A DNA stretch of 64,000 nt from CAZTHM01 sp041946825 (GTDB taxonomy: Bacteria; Acidobacteriota; Terriglobia; UBA7540). The DNA lies in NCBI GenBank assembly GCA_041946825.1, contig JBHGBD010000022.1, forward strand, positions 1 to 64,000, read 5' to 3'. Position 1 is the first letter of the stretch; each line of letters begins with the position of its first letter. Under the pieces are notes generated by a model. That model did not search any database, was not told the origin of the DNA, and saw only the letters and a program-made list of their open reading frames with translations. Made by a program: the position numbers and the translations under genes. Shown piece after piece: positions 8,801 through 16,885 of the stretch.

Positions 8801-10708
8801 GCAAAGTTTCGCGACCTGCTCGAGGCCGCCCCGGATGCGAGTGTAGTCTCTAATCAGCAAGGCAAAATCGTGCTGGTCAACGCGGAAACGGAAAAGCTGT
8901 TCGGTTACCGGCGACAGGAGCTGGTTGGCCGGGAACTTGAGATTCTGGTGCCGGAACGGTTCCGCCACAAGCATCCAGGATACCGGGTGGGTTTCTTCTC
9001 CGACCCTCAGCGGCGTCCAATGGGAACTGGTCTGGAGCTTTTCGGTCTACGTAAGGACGGGACCGAGTTTCCAGTGGAGGTCAGCCTTAGCCCGCTCGAA
9101 ACGGACGAGGGCGTATTGGTTACGGCGTCCATACGCGATATCACAGCACGCAAGAAAGCGGAGGAGGCGATTCAGCGGCAAGGCGAAATGCTCGAATTGT
9201 CCGCTGATGCAATCCTGGTCCGGAGCATCGACGACCACACCATCCTCTACTGGAATCACGGGGCCGAAAAGCTTTACGGATGGAGGGCGGAAGAGGTCCT
9301 GGGAAAGTCCACATTAGAGATAATCAAGACCGTCTTCCCCACCAGTTTCGATAATGTCAAGGAAGCCCTCGTCCTGGAGGGAAACTGGGAAGGTGAGCTT
9401 GTCCACACGCGAAAGGACGGCACGAAAGTTACAGTCTTGAGTCACTGGACTGTGCGGCGGGATTCGAGCGGAAAGCCGGTCGAATGCCTCGAAATCAATA
9501 CCGACATCAGCCCCCGTAAGAGGGCCGAGAGCGCCTTGCAACTCCTTGTTGACGTTTCGACGGCAGCGAGCGAAGCCGAAGATATCTCCTCAATGACGGC
9601 CCGGTGTTTGGAAGCGATTTGTCGCCTGAATCGCTGCCAGGTGGGACATGCATGGGTTCTGGATGAGGAGCACGATCAACTCGTGTGCGACCCGACCGCC
9701 TACTATTGTGAGTTGGAGACGAAAGCGTTCCGCGAAGCAAGCTTGCAGCAATCCTTCAAAAAAGGGGAGCGGCTGGTCGGGCGGGTTTGGGAGGCGATGG
9801 CCCCGATTTGGTGCCAGGATCTGAACGAGGAGCTTAACTTCGGACGGAGGAGCCCCGCCGTGGAAGCTGGACTCAGATCAGCCGTGGGATTTCCCGTCCG
9901 CGTCGGGGACAAGCTCCATGGCGTGTGGGAATTCTACTTCACGGACCAGCGGCCCCCAGACCGACGCCTGATGGGCACGATGGAGAAATTAGGCGCGCAC
10001 CTGGGAATCATGTTCGAGCGCAAGCTGGCGGAAAAAGCGTTAAGTCACCTTTCCGCACGCCTTGTGCAATCGCAGGATGACGAACGGCGCCGGATAGCCC
10101 GGGAACTTCACGACAGCACGGCGCAGACCCTTGCCGCGGCGGGGATGAATATCGGCGCGGTAAGTGAAGAAGGGAGTGCGCTCAGCCCAAGAGCGGCAGA
10201 ACTCCTTAACGAGGGGGCCAAGCTTGTAAACCACGCGGCAAAAGAAATCCGGACCATCGCCCATTTGCTGCACCCTCCCATACTCGACGAGGTGGGGTTA
10301 ATATCCGCTCTGCGTTGGTATGTCGAAGGATTTACCCAGCGCAGCGGAATAATAGTTGATCTGGACCTCCCCAGTGAGGCCGCCCGCCTGCCCGAACAAG
10401 TGGAGACGGCTCTCTTCAGGGTTATCCAGGAAGGCCTCACTAATGTTCATCGCCATGCCCAGGCCGAGAAAGCCAGAATCCGCATTATTCATGGCCCAGG
10501 CGAAGTAAAATTGGAATTAAGCGACGAGGGCAAGGGATTCCCGGGGCACTCGCGCAAGCTTGCGTCCGAGGGATTTGCCCATTTGGGGATCGGGATCGCA
10601 GGAATGCGAGAACGCATCAAGAAGCTGGGCGGCAAGTTCGAAATAAGTTCTGGGAAGCGTGGCACTACCCTTGTGGCCACGCTTCCGGTCCGGAGGGACG
10701 AAACTTGA
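5828..10708 (+). CDS. CheB-CheR-PAS-GAF-HisKA_3 sensor kinase
   Basis: This 1626-residue cytoplasmic signalling protein joins a CheB methylesterase, a CheR methyltransferase and a NarL-family histidine kinase. CheB spans about residues 25-215 with Ser in GASAGG, His in VQHLAP and Asp in GTGTDG. CheR spans about 235-500 with the SAM site VWVPGCSTGEE. At about 670-760 there is a heptad coiled coil of repeated NEEL units, then PAS domains (two at about 760-980, two clearer ones at about 985-1230), GAF at about 1235-1400, HisKA_3 with the phospho-accepting His 1428 in RELHDST, and HATPase_c with DEGKGFPG and GIAGMRERI. It has no transmembrane segment and no receiver domain. Its stop overlaps the start of the response regulator gene (TTGA), which indicates translational coupling and a cognate pair. 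The input signal is unknown; no chemoreceptor gene is present in the window. Confidence 0.93.
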   Translation: MKIPPPTDDDKSSGQAKSRAFSATNRKVFPVVSIGASAGGLEAFQHLLQHLPRDSGMAFVLVQHLAPKHESALTELLSRSLKMPINEVKEGMEVAPDHVYVIPPNTDMAILNGSFTLVPRAAGQGQHMPIDYFLRSLASDRGAKGIGVILSGTGTDGTLGLKAIKAEGGITFAQDENSAKYPGMPASAVASGCVDFVLSPEEIAHELVRIGRHPYVSQAKAVETVEAMPESDDDLKRVFLLLRSHTGVNFALYKHTTIRRRMRRRMVLHKIDTLREYVQFLQGNPAEQDALYQDILIHVTGFFRDPETFEALKNEVFPALVAGRTERSPIRVWVPGCSTGEEVYSIVMAMLEYLGEKANHYQTHVFATDISETAIEKARSGIFLENITAEISPERLRRFFGKVDQGYQIKKAIRDMCVFAKHDVTRDPPFSRLDLISCRNLLIYLGTALQRRVLPFFQYALKPGGFLLLGMSETISGSEEYFTLLDKKHKIYVRKSTVSRAVFDFKSNEYILEREKGGKKPEEAGSGFDVQREADRVLLTRYVPAGVLINDDLEIIQFRGRTGAFLEPSPGQASLSLPKMAREGLLIDLRTAIHKAKKDETAVRRNGIPVKSNGRTRIVNLEVVPIKGPSVQDRYFLVLFEDATPELFPTGQKAKAERQRAKQQKAEEREAARLKEDLAQTKASLQSIIEEQETSNEELRSANEEILSSNEELQSTNEELETAKEELQSTNEELTTLNEELQNRNIQLSVLNSDLNNLLSSVNIPIVMVGSDLRIRRFTPMTEKILNIIPSDVGRPIGNIRPNIDSPDLEKLILEAIDSMSIRERDVQDRDGHWYSLRVRPYRTLDNRIEGAVLMLLDIDTLKSEVRESRLYSEAIVDTVQTPLLVLDAQLIVRTANRAFYEFFHVLPDDTENHFLYDLGNGQWNIPKLRELLEEILPREHQLDNFEVEHTFLAIGHKVMLLNARAIRQVQTHGQLILLAMEDITERRSAEAKFRDLLEAAPDASVVSNQQGKIVLVNAETEKLFGYRRQELVGRELEILVPERFRHKHPGYRVGFFSDPQRRPMGTGLELFGLRKDGTEFPVEVSLSPLETDEGVLVTASIRDITARKKAEEAIQRQGEMLELSADAILVRSIDDHTILYWNHGAEKLYGWRAEEVLGKSTLEIIKTVFPTSFDNVKEALVLEGNWEGELVHTRKDGTKVTVLSHWTVRRDSSGKPVECLEINTDISPRKRAESALQLLVDVSTAASEAEDISSMTARCLEAICRLNRCQVGHAWVLDEEHDQLVCDPTAYYCELETKAFREASLQQSFKKGERLVGRVWEAMAPIWCQDLNEELNFGRRSPAVEAGLRSAVGFPVRVGDKLHGVWEFYFTDQRPPDRRLMGTMEKLGAHLGIMFERKLAEKALSHLSARLVQSQDDERRRIARELHDSTAQTLAAAGMNIGAVSEEGSALSPRAAELLNEGAKLVNHAAKEIRTIAHLLHPPILDEVGLISALRWYVEGFTQRSGIIVDLDLPSEAARLPEQVETALFRVIQEGLTNVHRHAQAEKARIRIIHGPGEVKLELSDEGKGFPGHSRKLASEGFAHLGIGIAGMRERIKKLGGKFEISSGKRGTTLVATLPVRRDET

Positions 10709-11358
10709 AAGTTTCTCGCGTGTTACTGGCTGATGACCACGAAGTGGTGCGCAAAGGGGTGAAAGCCCTGCTGGAGTCCCGGCCGGAGTTCGACATCGTC
10801 GGTGAGGCGGTCAACGGACGGGAAGCCGTTAAGAAAGCCGCGGCGCTCAAACCCGACGTGGTGATTCTCGACATCAGTATGCAGGGCATGAACGGCCTGG
10901 AGGCTACCCGCCAGATCGTCCAGGAGACTCCTCGAACCCAGGTGCTGATACTGACCGTTCACGATTCGGAAGCCATGGCCTGCGAAGCGCTCGAGGCGGG
11001 AGCGCGCGGTTACTTGTTGAAATCCGATGCCGGACGCGACCTGCTCTTGGCACTGGAATCCTTGCGCCAAGAAAAACCCTATTTCACGGCCAAGGTCGCC
11101 GAGATGGTTTTGAAAGGCTTCCGGACGGGCGCCCAGCCCACCGCTCAACGCACACGCTTTCACCAACTCACTCCACGCGAGAGGGAAATCCTCCAACTTC
11201 TCGCGGAAGGCAAGTCCAGTAAGGAGGCGGCTGACGTGCTCGGAATAAGCTTGAAGACTGTCGATACCCACCGAACCAACATCATGGCCAAGCTCGGTGT
11301 CCATTCCGTGATCGACCTCGTCCGATACGCCATCAGAGAGAAGATCATCGACGCATAG
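10705..11358 (+). CDS. NarL/LuxR-type response regulator
   Basis: This is a two-domain transcription regulator of 217 residues. The receiver domain (1-120) has the acidic pair in LLADDHE, phospho-acceptor Asp 56 in VVILDIS, Thr in LILTVHD and the conserved Lys in YLLKSDA. A LuxR-type helix-turn-helix sits near 148-210 (LTPREREILQLLAEG, then SLKTVDTHRTNIMAKL). The TTG start at 10705 is supported by the four-base overlap with the kinase stop and by the domain beginning directly with KVSRVLLADD. It is almost certainly phosphorylated by the upstream HisKA_3 kinase. Target promoters are unknown; the three receiver-like genes downstream are candidates. Confidence 0.92.
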   Translation: MKVSRVLLADDHEVVRKGVKALLESRPEFDIVGEAVNGREAVKKAAALKPDVVILDISMQGMNGLEATRQIVQETPRTQVLILTVHDSEAMACEALEAGARGYLLKSDAGRDLLLALESLRQEKPYFTAKVAEMVLKGFRTGAQPTAQRTRFHQLTPREREILQLLAEGKSSKEAADVLGISLKTVDTHRTNIMAKLGVHSVIDLVRYAIREKIIDA

Positions 11359-11752
11359 CCCGAGTGTCCTCCTGCGATCGGCGCAAACTCTCGCGCGAGC
11401 GCCCCTAAAGAAGAAATGCAAGCGCTTTCGTGCGATCTGGCTCTCTCCCTGCCAGTAGTGCCAGACCTCGGACTCTCTGCCGTCCTCCGGGCAATCAGCT
11501 AAGGGTTTAGGAGGGCCAGAATAAGGGCCCCACCTGATTGACCCGGGACGCTGGGGGACGTATATAGCGACCATAGGGCAAAGGGCTTTGGGGGAAAGTG
11601 CAGGCGGGGCGGCGGGCAAGCCTAGACGAGCCGGTGCTGTCGAGAATTGCGGAGTGAACAATAGCACCGGTTCAACCCCGCTTATGAATCGGGCCTCCCG
11701 AGCGTACGGGATCCAGCGAACCGGGTTTGAGCACATGCTCGAAGGACTCAAG
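11359..11752. other. Gene-free stretch before the receiver trio
   Basis: About 390 bases with no domain-bearing frame. The frame of the following gene is open back to TTG 11588, but that N-terminal part is low-complexity (Gly/Ala/Arg) and unlike the family. The region probably holds the promoter and leader of the receiver genes. No clear terminator or promoter elements are seen. Confidence 0.5.
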
Positions 11753-12199
11753 ATGGAGAGCGCGCATCCGATTATCTTGGTCTACGCTCGGCCAATACCT
11801 TTGGAGCCGTTACGAATGGCACTGCAGAGTCAGTGTATCCATGCGATGCGGGCCGAAACCTGCAAGGAAGCACGACGCCTGATCGAAAAGAACCGTCCTA
11901 CACTGGTCCTGACAGACGCTCTGATGCCGGACGGAACCTGGGTGGATGTGGTTAAGTCCGCAGAAAAGGCTGGCACCACTGTCACCGTACTCATCGTAGC
12001 GGCAAGGATAGACATGATTCTCTCCGTCAAGCCTTTCCAGCATTCTGGCGACCTCACACGCCGGAGGCTTGGCAAAAGGAAGCTTGACTTTGTAGTTTTC
12101 ACAGGACTGACGCGAATTGGAGCCGCAGAAACAATATCCACGGCGACAGTTCCGGAATTATCAAAAAGCACCCTCGGCGTTAACTCGGGGATGGTTTAA
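11753..12199 (+). CDS. Small stand-alone receiver-like protein, C-terminal part divergent
   Basis: This 148-residue protein resembles a lone receiver (REC) domain. ATG 11753 is chosen because GAAGGA lies just upstream and the beta-1 strand HPIILVYA follows directly. The phospho-acceptor Asp 55 is present in LVLTDALMPDGTW, but the acidic pair expected after beta-1 is absent (VYARPIPLEPL). Up to about residue 85 it is clearly related to the next gene (ETCKEARRLIEKNRPTLV against KTCEEVERLLSQTQPELI). Beyond that the match fades: the expected HGAFDFI segment is replaced by a basic stretch with RRRLGKRKLDFVVFTGL. This may be diverging or decaying. It has no output domain. Confidence 0.6.
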   Translation: MESAHPIILVYARPIPLEPLRMALQSQCIHAMRAETCKEARRLIEKNRPTLVLTDALMPDGTWVDVVKSAEKAGTTVTVLIVAARIDMILSVKPFQHSGDLTRRRLGKRKLDFVVFTGLTRIGAAETISTATVPELSKSTLGVNSGMV

Positions 12200-12229
12200 G
12201 GGAAGTCATATTTGGAGGAGGAGGGGACC

Positions 12230-12643
12230 ATGGCGGGCAGAAGTGTCTTTGCCCTGTGTGCGTACGAGCGTGCCCACCCGTTGGAAGCCCTCAAGGCCGC
12301 ACTGAGAGCCCATTCAATCGAAATGTGCAGTGCCAAGACATGTGAAGAAGTGGAAAGGCTCTTGAGTCAGACCCAGCCAGAACTGATTTTCACCGACACC
12401 ATCCTTCCCGACGGAAGCTGGGCTGACATTGTCAGGCTCGCGGAGAATTCGCCTGCGCCAGCCAATGTCGTTGTCGTGGGGGCCTGCGCGGACACTAAGC
12501 TCTATATCTCGGCGATGGAGCACGGTGCGTTTGACTTCATCCTTCCCCCGTTCGAAGAGAAGCCATTGACCCATGTTCTGCAAGTGGCGGTTGAGAACGT
12601 GCGTCGGCGGAGAGGAGAATTGGCGGTAAAAGCCGTGGCGTAA
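12230..12643 (+). CDS. Small stand-alone pseudo-receiver protein
   Basis: This is a single-domain receiver-like protein of 137 residues. ATG 12230 has a very strong GGAGGAGGAGGGG site (12214-12226); the TTG at 12212 would place that site inside the gene. Asp 56 lies in LIFTDTILPDGSW, so phosphorylation is conceivable. The acidic metal-binding pair after beta-1 is missing (VFALCAYERAHP), and no Lys is found where the conserved one is expected (ILPPFEEKPL is nearest). The segment EHGAFDFILPPF matches the alpha-4/beta-5 face of true receivers. It is a tandem paralog of the gene at 11753, 30 bases downstream of it. A phosphate sink or a protein-interaction adaptor for the upstream kinase is possible, but this is inference. 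Confidence 0.75.
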   Translation: MAGRSVFALCAYERAHPLEALKAALRAHSIEMCSAKTCEEVERLLSQTQPELIFTDTILPDGSWADIVRLAENSPAPANVVVVGACADTKLYISAMEHGAFDFILPPFEEKPLTHVLQVAVENVRRRRGELAVKAVA

Positions 12644-12722
12644 GCGTCCTCGTGTATCTGGACACGCCGTGCGCACAGCGGACTTAAACCGGATTCTTTG
12701 CTGGGAGATTAGGGAGAGATGA

Positions 12723-13151
12723 ATGGACTCGACAGGGAGTCTTCAACAGGATATTGAAGGCGGAACGCCGCTTCTGGAGGGCTATGTGCTGCTCGTGGCG
12801 GAAGATCCCGAATTTCTCAACCGATACCGGGAGATTCTAGCGGGTTTGGGATTTACGCCGCTTTCGGTAACCTCCTACGAAGCCGCCATGGGTTATCTGC
12901 GGATGGCGATTTTCGATTTTGTCGTCCTCGATGAGGAAGGGAGTTCCTTCGAGGGGCGCTCTTTCCTGGAACGCGCCAGGAGGATCTACCCGCACACTTT
13001 CGTTCTCGTCGTGAGCCGCGATCGTGACCTGGCTCTCTCGCGTGAGGTGCGGCGTTTAGGAGCCGCAGAATATCTTCAAGATCCTGTCGCGGCGCCAGAT
13101 TTGGTTCGCGCGATCGTCCCGCATTTGCATCCACCCAACGCTCCCTTGTAA
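12723..13151 (+). CDS. Small stand-alone receiver-like protein (third of trio)
   Basis: This is a 142-residue single REC-like domain with a 20-residue lead-in. Unlike the two before it, an acidic pair is kept after beta-1 (LLVAEDPEF, Glu27-Asp28). The acceptor Asp 70 lies in FVVLDEEGSSFEG, and a Ser closes beta-4 (VLVVSRDRD). The conserved Lys after beta-5 is replaced (YLQDPVAAP). ATG 12723 has a GGGAGAGAT site upstream. It is probably the last or next-to-last gene of the signalling island. No output domain is present, so any action should be by protein contact. Confidence 0.75.
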   Translation: MDSTGSLQQDIEGGTPLLEGYVLLVAEDPEFLNRYREILAGLGFTPLSVTSYEAAMGYLRMAIFDFVVLDEEGSSFEGRSFLERARRIYPHTFVLVVSRDRDLALSREVRRLGAAEYLQDPVAAPDLVRAIVPHLHPPNAPL

Positions 13152-13200
13152 TCCATTCGGCCCGGCCCTTATTGCGGGCCCGGAGGCATTATCCGTAGAA

Positions 13201-13494
13201 ATGGCAACACCGCAGGGACCTGCGGGGAAGGATGATCAAGTAATGAATGCCGCCGGAGATTTATCCCTCGAACTGCCGAACCTTCCTGGTACAGTGGAAG
13301 AATTGATTTCCGCATTTTGGGCACAGGGAATCCAAATCTATGAGTTCGATTCCGAATGCGCGAACGGGATAGCAAGGATTCGTCTTCGGGTTGACAACCT
13401 TTTCCTGGCTTGCGAGATCCTCCATGCTCAAGAGAAGATGGCGGCGTCGGAGCCATCCGACCTCCTTGGATTGGTGCCGGCCTTAGGCCGATGA
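13201..13494 (+). CDS. Small ACT-domain-like protein
   Basis: This 97-residue protein has a body that resembles an ACT domain: the start LPNLPGTVEELISAFWAQGI fits the beta-alpha opening of amino acid binding ACT modules (a PG pair before the first helix), followed by IQIYEFDSECANGIARIRLRVDN and a final helix. ACT domains bind amino acids or similar small ligands, usually as dimers. ATG 13201 follows the third receiver gene by 49 bases, and no strong ribosome binding site is visible. ATG at 13243 (MNAAGDLSLEL) is an alternative start. The role is unknown; its position suggests a ligand sensor for the island. The family call rests on pattern only. Confidence 0.5.
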   Translation: MATPQGPAGKDDQVMNAAGDLSLELPNLPGTVEELISAFWAQGIQIYEFDSECANGIARIRLRVDNLFLACEILHAQEKMAASEPSDLLGLVPALGR

Positions 13495-13608
13495 TTGGAT
13501 GAAAGTGAGCGGCTTTTAGGCCGTTTCAATGACCTAACAGGACGATTTCTACCCCCTCACTTGCTCGAGAGCTGCCCTGTTCCTCACTTGAAATGCCGTG
13601 CCGGAGAC

Positions 13609-14937
13609 CTAACCCGAAGGTGTCAGTTTGTGCCAGATCCAATAAGCTAGGATTCCAGTAGCAATGATTATGAAGGCCATGAACGAAGGGCCCGGTTGCG
13701 TTACGAAAGCGTCCACCATAAACCAGATCGAGACCACTACAAAAAGCCAGAGCGTGGCCGGATACCCCCACATCCTGTAAGGCCGAGCAGCATTCGGGAG
13801 TTTGCGCCGCAGGACGAACACGGCTACCACGCTTAGAGTATAGAAGAACCACGCTGCAAGTATCGAGTAAGAGTAGAGCGTCTCATATGAACCGGTAAGG
13901 ACGAGGATGGCGGTCCAGATTCCTCCCCACACAATGGCACGGGAGGGGGTCTGAAACCGGGGATGGACCTCTCCGAAGCTGGCGAAAAACAGCCGGTCCC
14001 GAGATTGCGCGAAGGGGAGGCGGGCAGCGGTCAAAATGCACCCGTTCACGGCGCCGACGATGGAAAGCAGAACGGTCAAGGATACAAACGTCCCACCAAT
14101 CGGGCCCATGGTCCGCATTGCGAGATCCGCACCGACCCGTTCCGTCGTGGCGATCTCCCGAACGGTCATCACTTTCAAGTAGGCGACATTTACCAGCACA
14201 TACAGAACCGCGACTACGACCATGCCAATGGCCAAGGAGCGCAGGATGTTTCTATGCGGATCTCTCACCTCGCCTGCCACAAAGCTGACGTAACTCCAAC
14301 CGTTGTATGCCATTAAGCAGGCCGCCATCGCCACCCCGAATTGGGCCCAGGAAACTGAGGGACTATTGGAAACACCTGCCGCAGCGGCGGTGTAGGGACT
14401 CAAGAACGCGGCCCCGATGAGAACGAGAACCGCGCCGATCTTCAGGTAGGTAAACGTGCGCTGGACCCAGGCACCTTCTTTGACGCCCACATAATTGACC
14501 ACTGAAAGGACGGCAATCAACGCAATCGATAACACCTTGCCCATGGCGGGCGTCAGCGGCACGAAATAGCGGGCATAAATCGAAAACGTAACCGCCAACC
14601 ATGCGCTCCCGCCTGACAAGACCGCGAACATGAACGTCCAGCCGCAGACGAAAGCGCACATCGGTCCGTATGCTTCTCGCAAGTAAACGTACTGACCCCC
14701 GGTGGCAGGGATCATCGCCCCCAACTCGGCGTAAGCCAACGCCCCAAAGAAGGAAAGGACACCGGCAATTATCCAAGCTGCAAGGATGGCAGGTGGTGAC
14801 GGTAGATTCCTTGCGATCAGATTGGGAAGCACAAAAATACCGGATCCAATCACAATCCCGATGACGATTGCGATCGCATCCAACAACCCCAGTCTGCGCA
14901 GCAATTCGTGCCCACGTCCAACCTTCTGCAAATTCAT
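13609..14937 (-). CDS. APC-superfamily amino acid permease
   Basis: This is a 442-residue inner-membrane transporter with about 12 hydrophobic segments. The signature of the amino acid-polyamine-organocation family is at the N-terminus: IGIVIGSGIFVLPNLIA forms the broken first helix, followed by the LSFFGALAYAELGAMIP segment typical of LAT-like carriers. Likely substrates are neutral or basic amino acids, with the mode (exchange or proton symport) unknown. The start ATG is at 14937 with only a weak site in front. The gene is transcribed toward the convergent ACT-like gene and lies 547 bases downstream of the dehydrogenase operon, so it is probably a separate unit. Confidence 0.9.
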   Translation of the reverse strand: MNLQKVGRGHELLRRLGLLDAIAIVIGIVIGSGIFVLPNLIARNLPSPPAILAAWIIAGVLSFFGALAYAELGAMIPATGGQYVYLREAYGPMCAFVCGWTFMFAVLSGGSAWLAVTFSIYARYFVPLTPAMGKVLSIALIAVLSVVNYVGVKEGAWVQRTFTYLKIGAVLVLIGAAFLSPYTAAAAGVSNSPSVSWAQFGVAMAACLMAYNGWSYVSFVAGEVRDPHRNILRSLAIGMVVVAVLYVLVNVAYLKVMTVREIATTERVGADLAMRTMGPIGGTFVSLTVLLSIVGAVNGCILTAARLPFAQSRDRLFFASFGEVHPRFQTPSRAIVWGGIWTAILVLTGSYETLYSYSILAAWFFYTLSVVAVFVLRRKLPNAARPYRMWGYPATLWLFVVVSIWFMVDAFVTQPGPSFMAFIIIATGILAYWIWHKLTPSG

Positions 14938-15484
14938 CAGGCACTCACATCCGTCGGACCAAGGAGTTGACCAGTATGCTTCACGACGGAATCCTTGTGG
15001 AGAGCGAATCCAAGCCCTGCAGTCTCCGGCACGGACGGCATGTCGACTCGTGATTCCCTAATCTTCAAGGCTAATCTCGCCGAGAGTATAACGGTGCAGG
15101 GAATAATTTGGAACGTCGCACAACCACCAAGTGCATGTCACTCTGGACCGACGCATGCAGCTTCCCCTTGCTTGGCCATAGAAGTCTCTGCCAACTCTGG
15201 AGGGAGGTGGGTTCAATCGGGCGTCGCGCGGATGGATTGGCTTCGACCGCGACATTGAACAAACAATAGACTCTTGAATCGTACTTGCTTCGCTAGACGT
15301 GGTACAACACCCGGCAAAAAAGGCGTCCCGTTTGCGTCTGGGATTAAGCACTGTCGTGAACAATTGCGCGGTTAATTGCGGCGAACCATTAGGCCCGGGA
15401 GAAGGCGGAGACCGCTGAACCGATTCCAGGTAATTCCGAATAGCGCGTCCTCCAAGCACGAAGGACCACAAATGAATGCCTGAG
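14938..15484. other. Gene-free stretch between permease and lpd
   Basis: About 550 bases with no supported gene on either strand. Frames present are short, lack ribosome binding sites and show no domain. It should contain the permease promoter and the 3' end of the dehydrogenase operon transcript. I found no convincing hairpin terminator or -35/-10 pair. Confidence 0.55.
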
Positions 15485-16885
15485 CTACCGCAACGAGGAA
15501 CGACTGCCCGTCCTTCCGGCCAGGACACGCGCGGCCTCTTGCCAGCCTTCGGACAGGGTGGGATGGGCGTGAACCGTCGAGCCCACTTCCTCGTAAGTTA
15601 ATTCGGCGCGAAGGGCGACCGTGGCCTCGGCGATCAGTTCGGGGGCGTGAGGACCAATGGCGTGTGCGCCGAGGAGTTGTCCGGTCTCCGCGTCTGCAAC
15701 CCACTTCACAAAGCCACGAGGCTCGCCCATGGCCAGGGCTTTTCCCAGGCCGGATAGAGTGCACTTGCTGATCTTGACTTTCAGCCCTTTTTGTTGCGCC
15801 TCCTCCTCACTTAGCCCCACACTCGCGATCTCCGGAGATGTGAAAACGCAATTGGGGATGTAGTTCTCGTTTCTTTGCAGTCGTCGGCTGCATGCGTTCT
15901 CTGCTGCGACTACGCCTTGGGAGGTAGCTGCGTGGGCCAGTTGCGGCCCCCCCGTCACGTCGCCAACAGCGTAGATTGTCGCGACTTCAGTTCGACCGTA
16001 CGCGTCGACCGCGATGAAGCCGCTGTTGGTTGTAGTTAATCCGGCGTTTTCCAATTTGAGGTTTTGGGTCACGGGCTTCCGACCCAGGGTTGCCAGAAGC
16101 CAGTCGCCCTCCAGCCACTCCCCGCCCGCCCTTCCTTTCACCTTCTGGTCGTCTGCTGATATTTCTTCGAGTGTCACGCCCGTTAGAATGCGGATGCCAA
16201 GAGTGCGTTCCATGTGCCGGCGGAGTTCACGGCGAAGTTCAGAGTCGAAGTTCGAAAGAATATCCTCCAGAAGTTCCAGCACCGTCACATGAGCCTGGAG
16301 ATGGGCGAGCATGCAGGCAAATTCGCATCCGATTATCCCGCCGCCCAGGATAAGGATTTTCGACGGGAGAGAGCTTCGCGCGAGGAATGACCGGCTATCG
16401 AGCACACGATTGTGTTTGGGGAGGAAATCCGGCATCGACGATGTGGCTCCGGAAGCGATAATCGTCCTTTCGGCGCCAATCACAATCCGGGGAACACCGG
16501 GTTCATTGGCGGTGTCCACCGCGATGCGGTTACGACTGAGAAATGACGCGGCGCCCTTGAATATTCTTATGCCGTAGCTCTCGATTGTTCGGCGGAGGCT
16601 ATTCCGGAGGCTCGCCACTATCTGGGCCATACGCGATGTCATCGCCGCATAATCAAAGGACAATCCCTCCGCTCGTAGCCCCATCCCCCGTGCCGAACAC
16701 ATTCGAGCGAAGAGTTCAGAAGAACTGATGAGGGTTTTGGTGGGAATGCACCCCCAATTAAGGCAGGTTCCTCCGAGTTCTTCCTTTTCCACGAGGGCGA
16801 CGGAGGCCCCGAGTTGGGCCGCGCGGATGGCGGCGGGATATCCGCCCGGGCCTCCCCCGATGACAACTAGACGAAACGTTTCCAC
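15485..16885 (-). CDS. lpdA: Dihydrolipoamide dehydrogenase (E3)
   Basis: This is the 466-residue FAD/NAD flavoprotein that reoxidises the dihydrolipoyl arm of 2-oxo acid dehydrogenase complexes. It has the N-terminal FAD motif GGGPGG, the redox disulfide in GGTCLNWGCIPTK, the second nucleotide-binding GGGIIGCEFA, the second FAD motif IYAVGDV, and the C-terminal His-Glu pair in HAHPTLSEGWQEA. The start at 16885 overlaps the 3' end of the E2 gene by 19 bases, so it is the last gene of a three-gene complex operon (E1, E2, E3) on the minus strand. Length and motifs are normal. Confidence 0.96.
   Translation of the reverse strand: METFRLVVIGGGPGGYPAAIRAAQLGASVALVEKEELGGTCLNWGCIPTKTLISSSELFARMCSARGMGLRAEGLSFDYAAMTSRMAQIVASLRNSLRRTIESYGIRIFKGAASFLSRNRIAVDTANEPGVPRIVIGAERTIIASGATSSMPDFLPKHNRVLDSRSFLARSSLPSKILILGGGIIGCEFACMLAHLQAHVTVLELLEDILSNFDSELRRELRRHMERTLGIRILTGVTLEEISADDQKVKGRAGGEWLEGDWLLATLGRKPVTQNLKLENAGLTTTNSGFIAVDAYGRTEVATIYAVGDVTGGPQLAHAATSQGVVAAENACSRRLQRNENYIPNCVFTSPEIASVGLSEEEAQQKGLKVKISKCTLSGLGKALAMGEPRGFVKWVADAETGQLLGAHAIGPHAPELIAEATVALRAELTYEEVGSTVHAHPTLSEGWQEAARVLAGRTGSRSSLR

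Noticed and set aside
13159..13183. GC-rich inverted repeat between the third receiver and the ACT-like gene
   Set aside because: Arms are imperfect (GCCCGGCCC against GGGCCCGG) and no T-run follows, so it is not listed as a terminator.
13482..13535. CGGCCTTAGGCCG and CGGCTTTTAGGCCG repeats between convergent genes
   Set aside because: Short stems, and one lies inside the coding end; a bidirectional terminator is possible but too weak to call.
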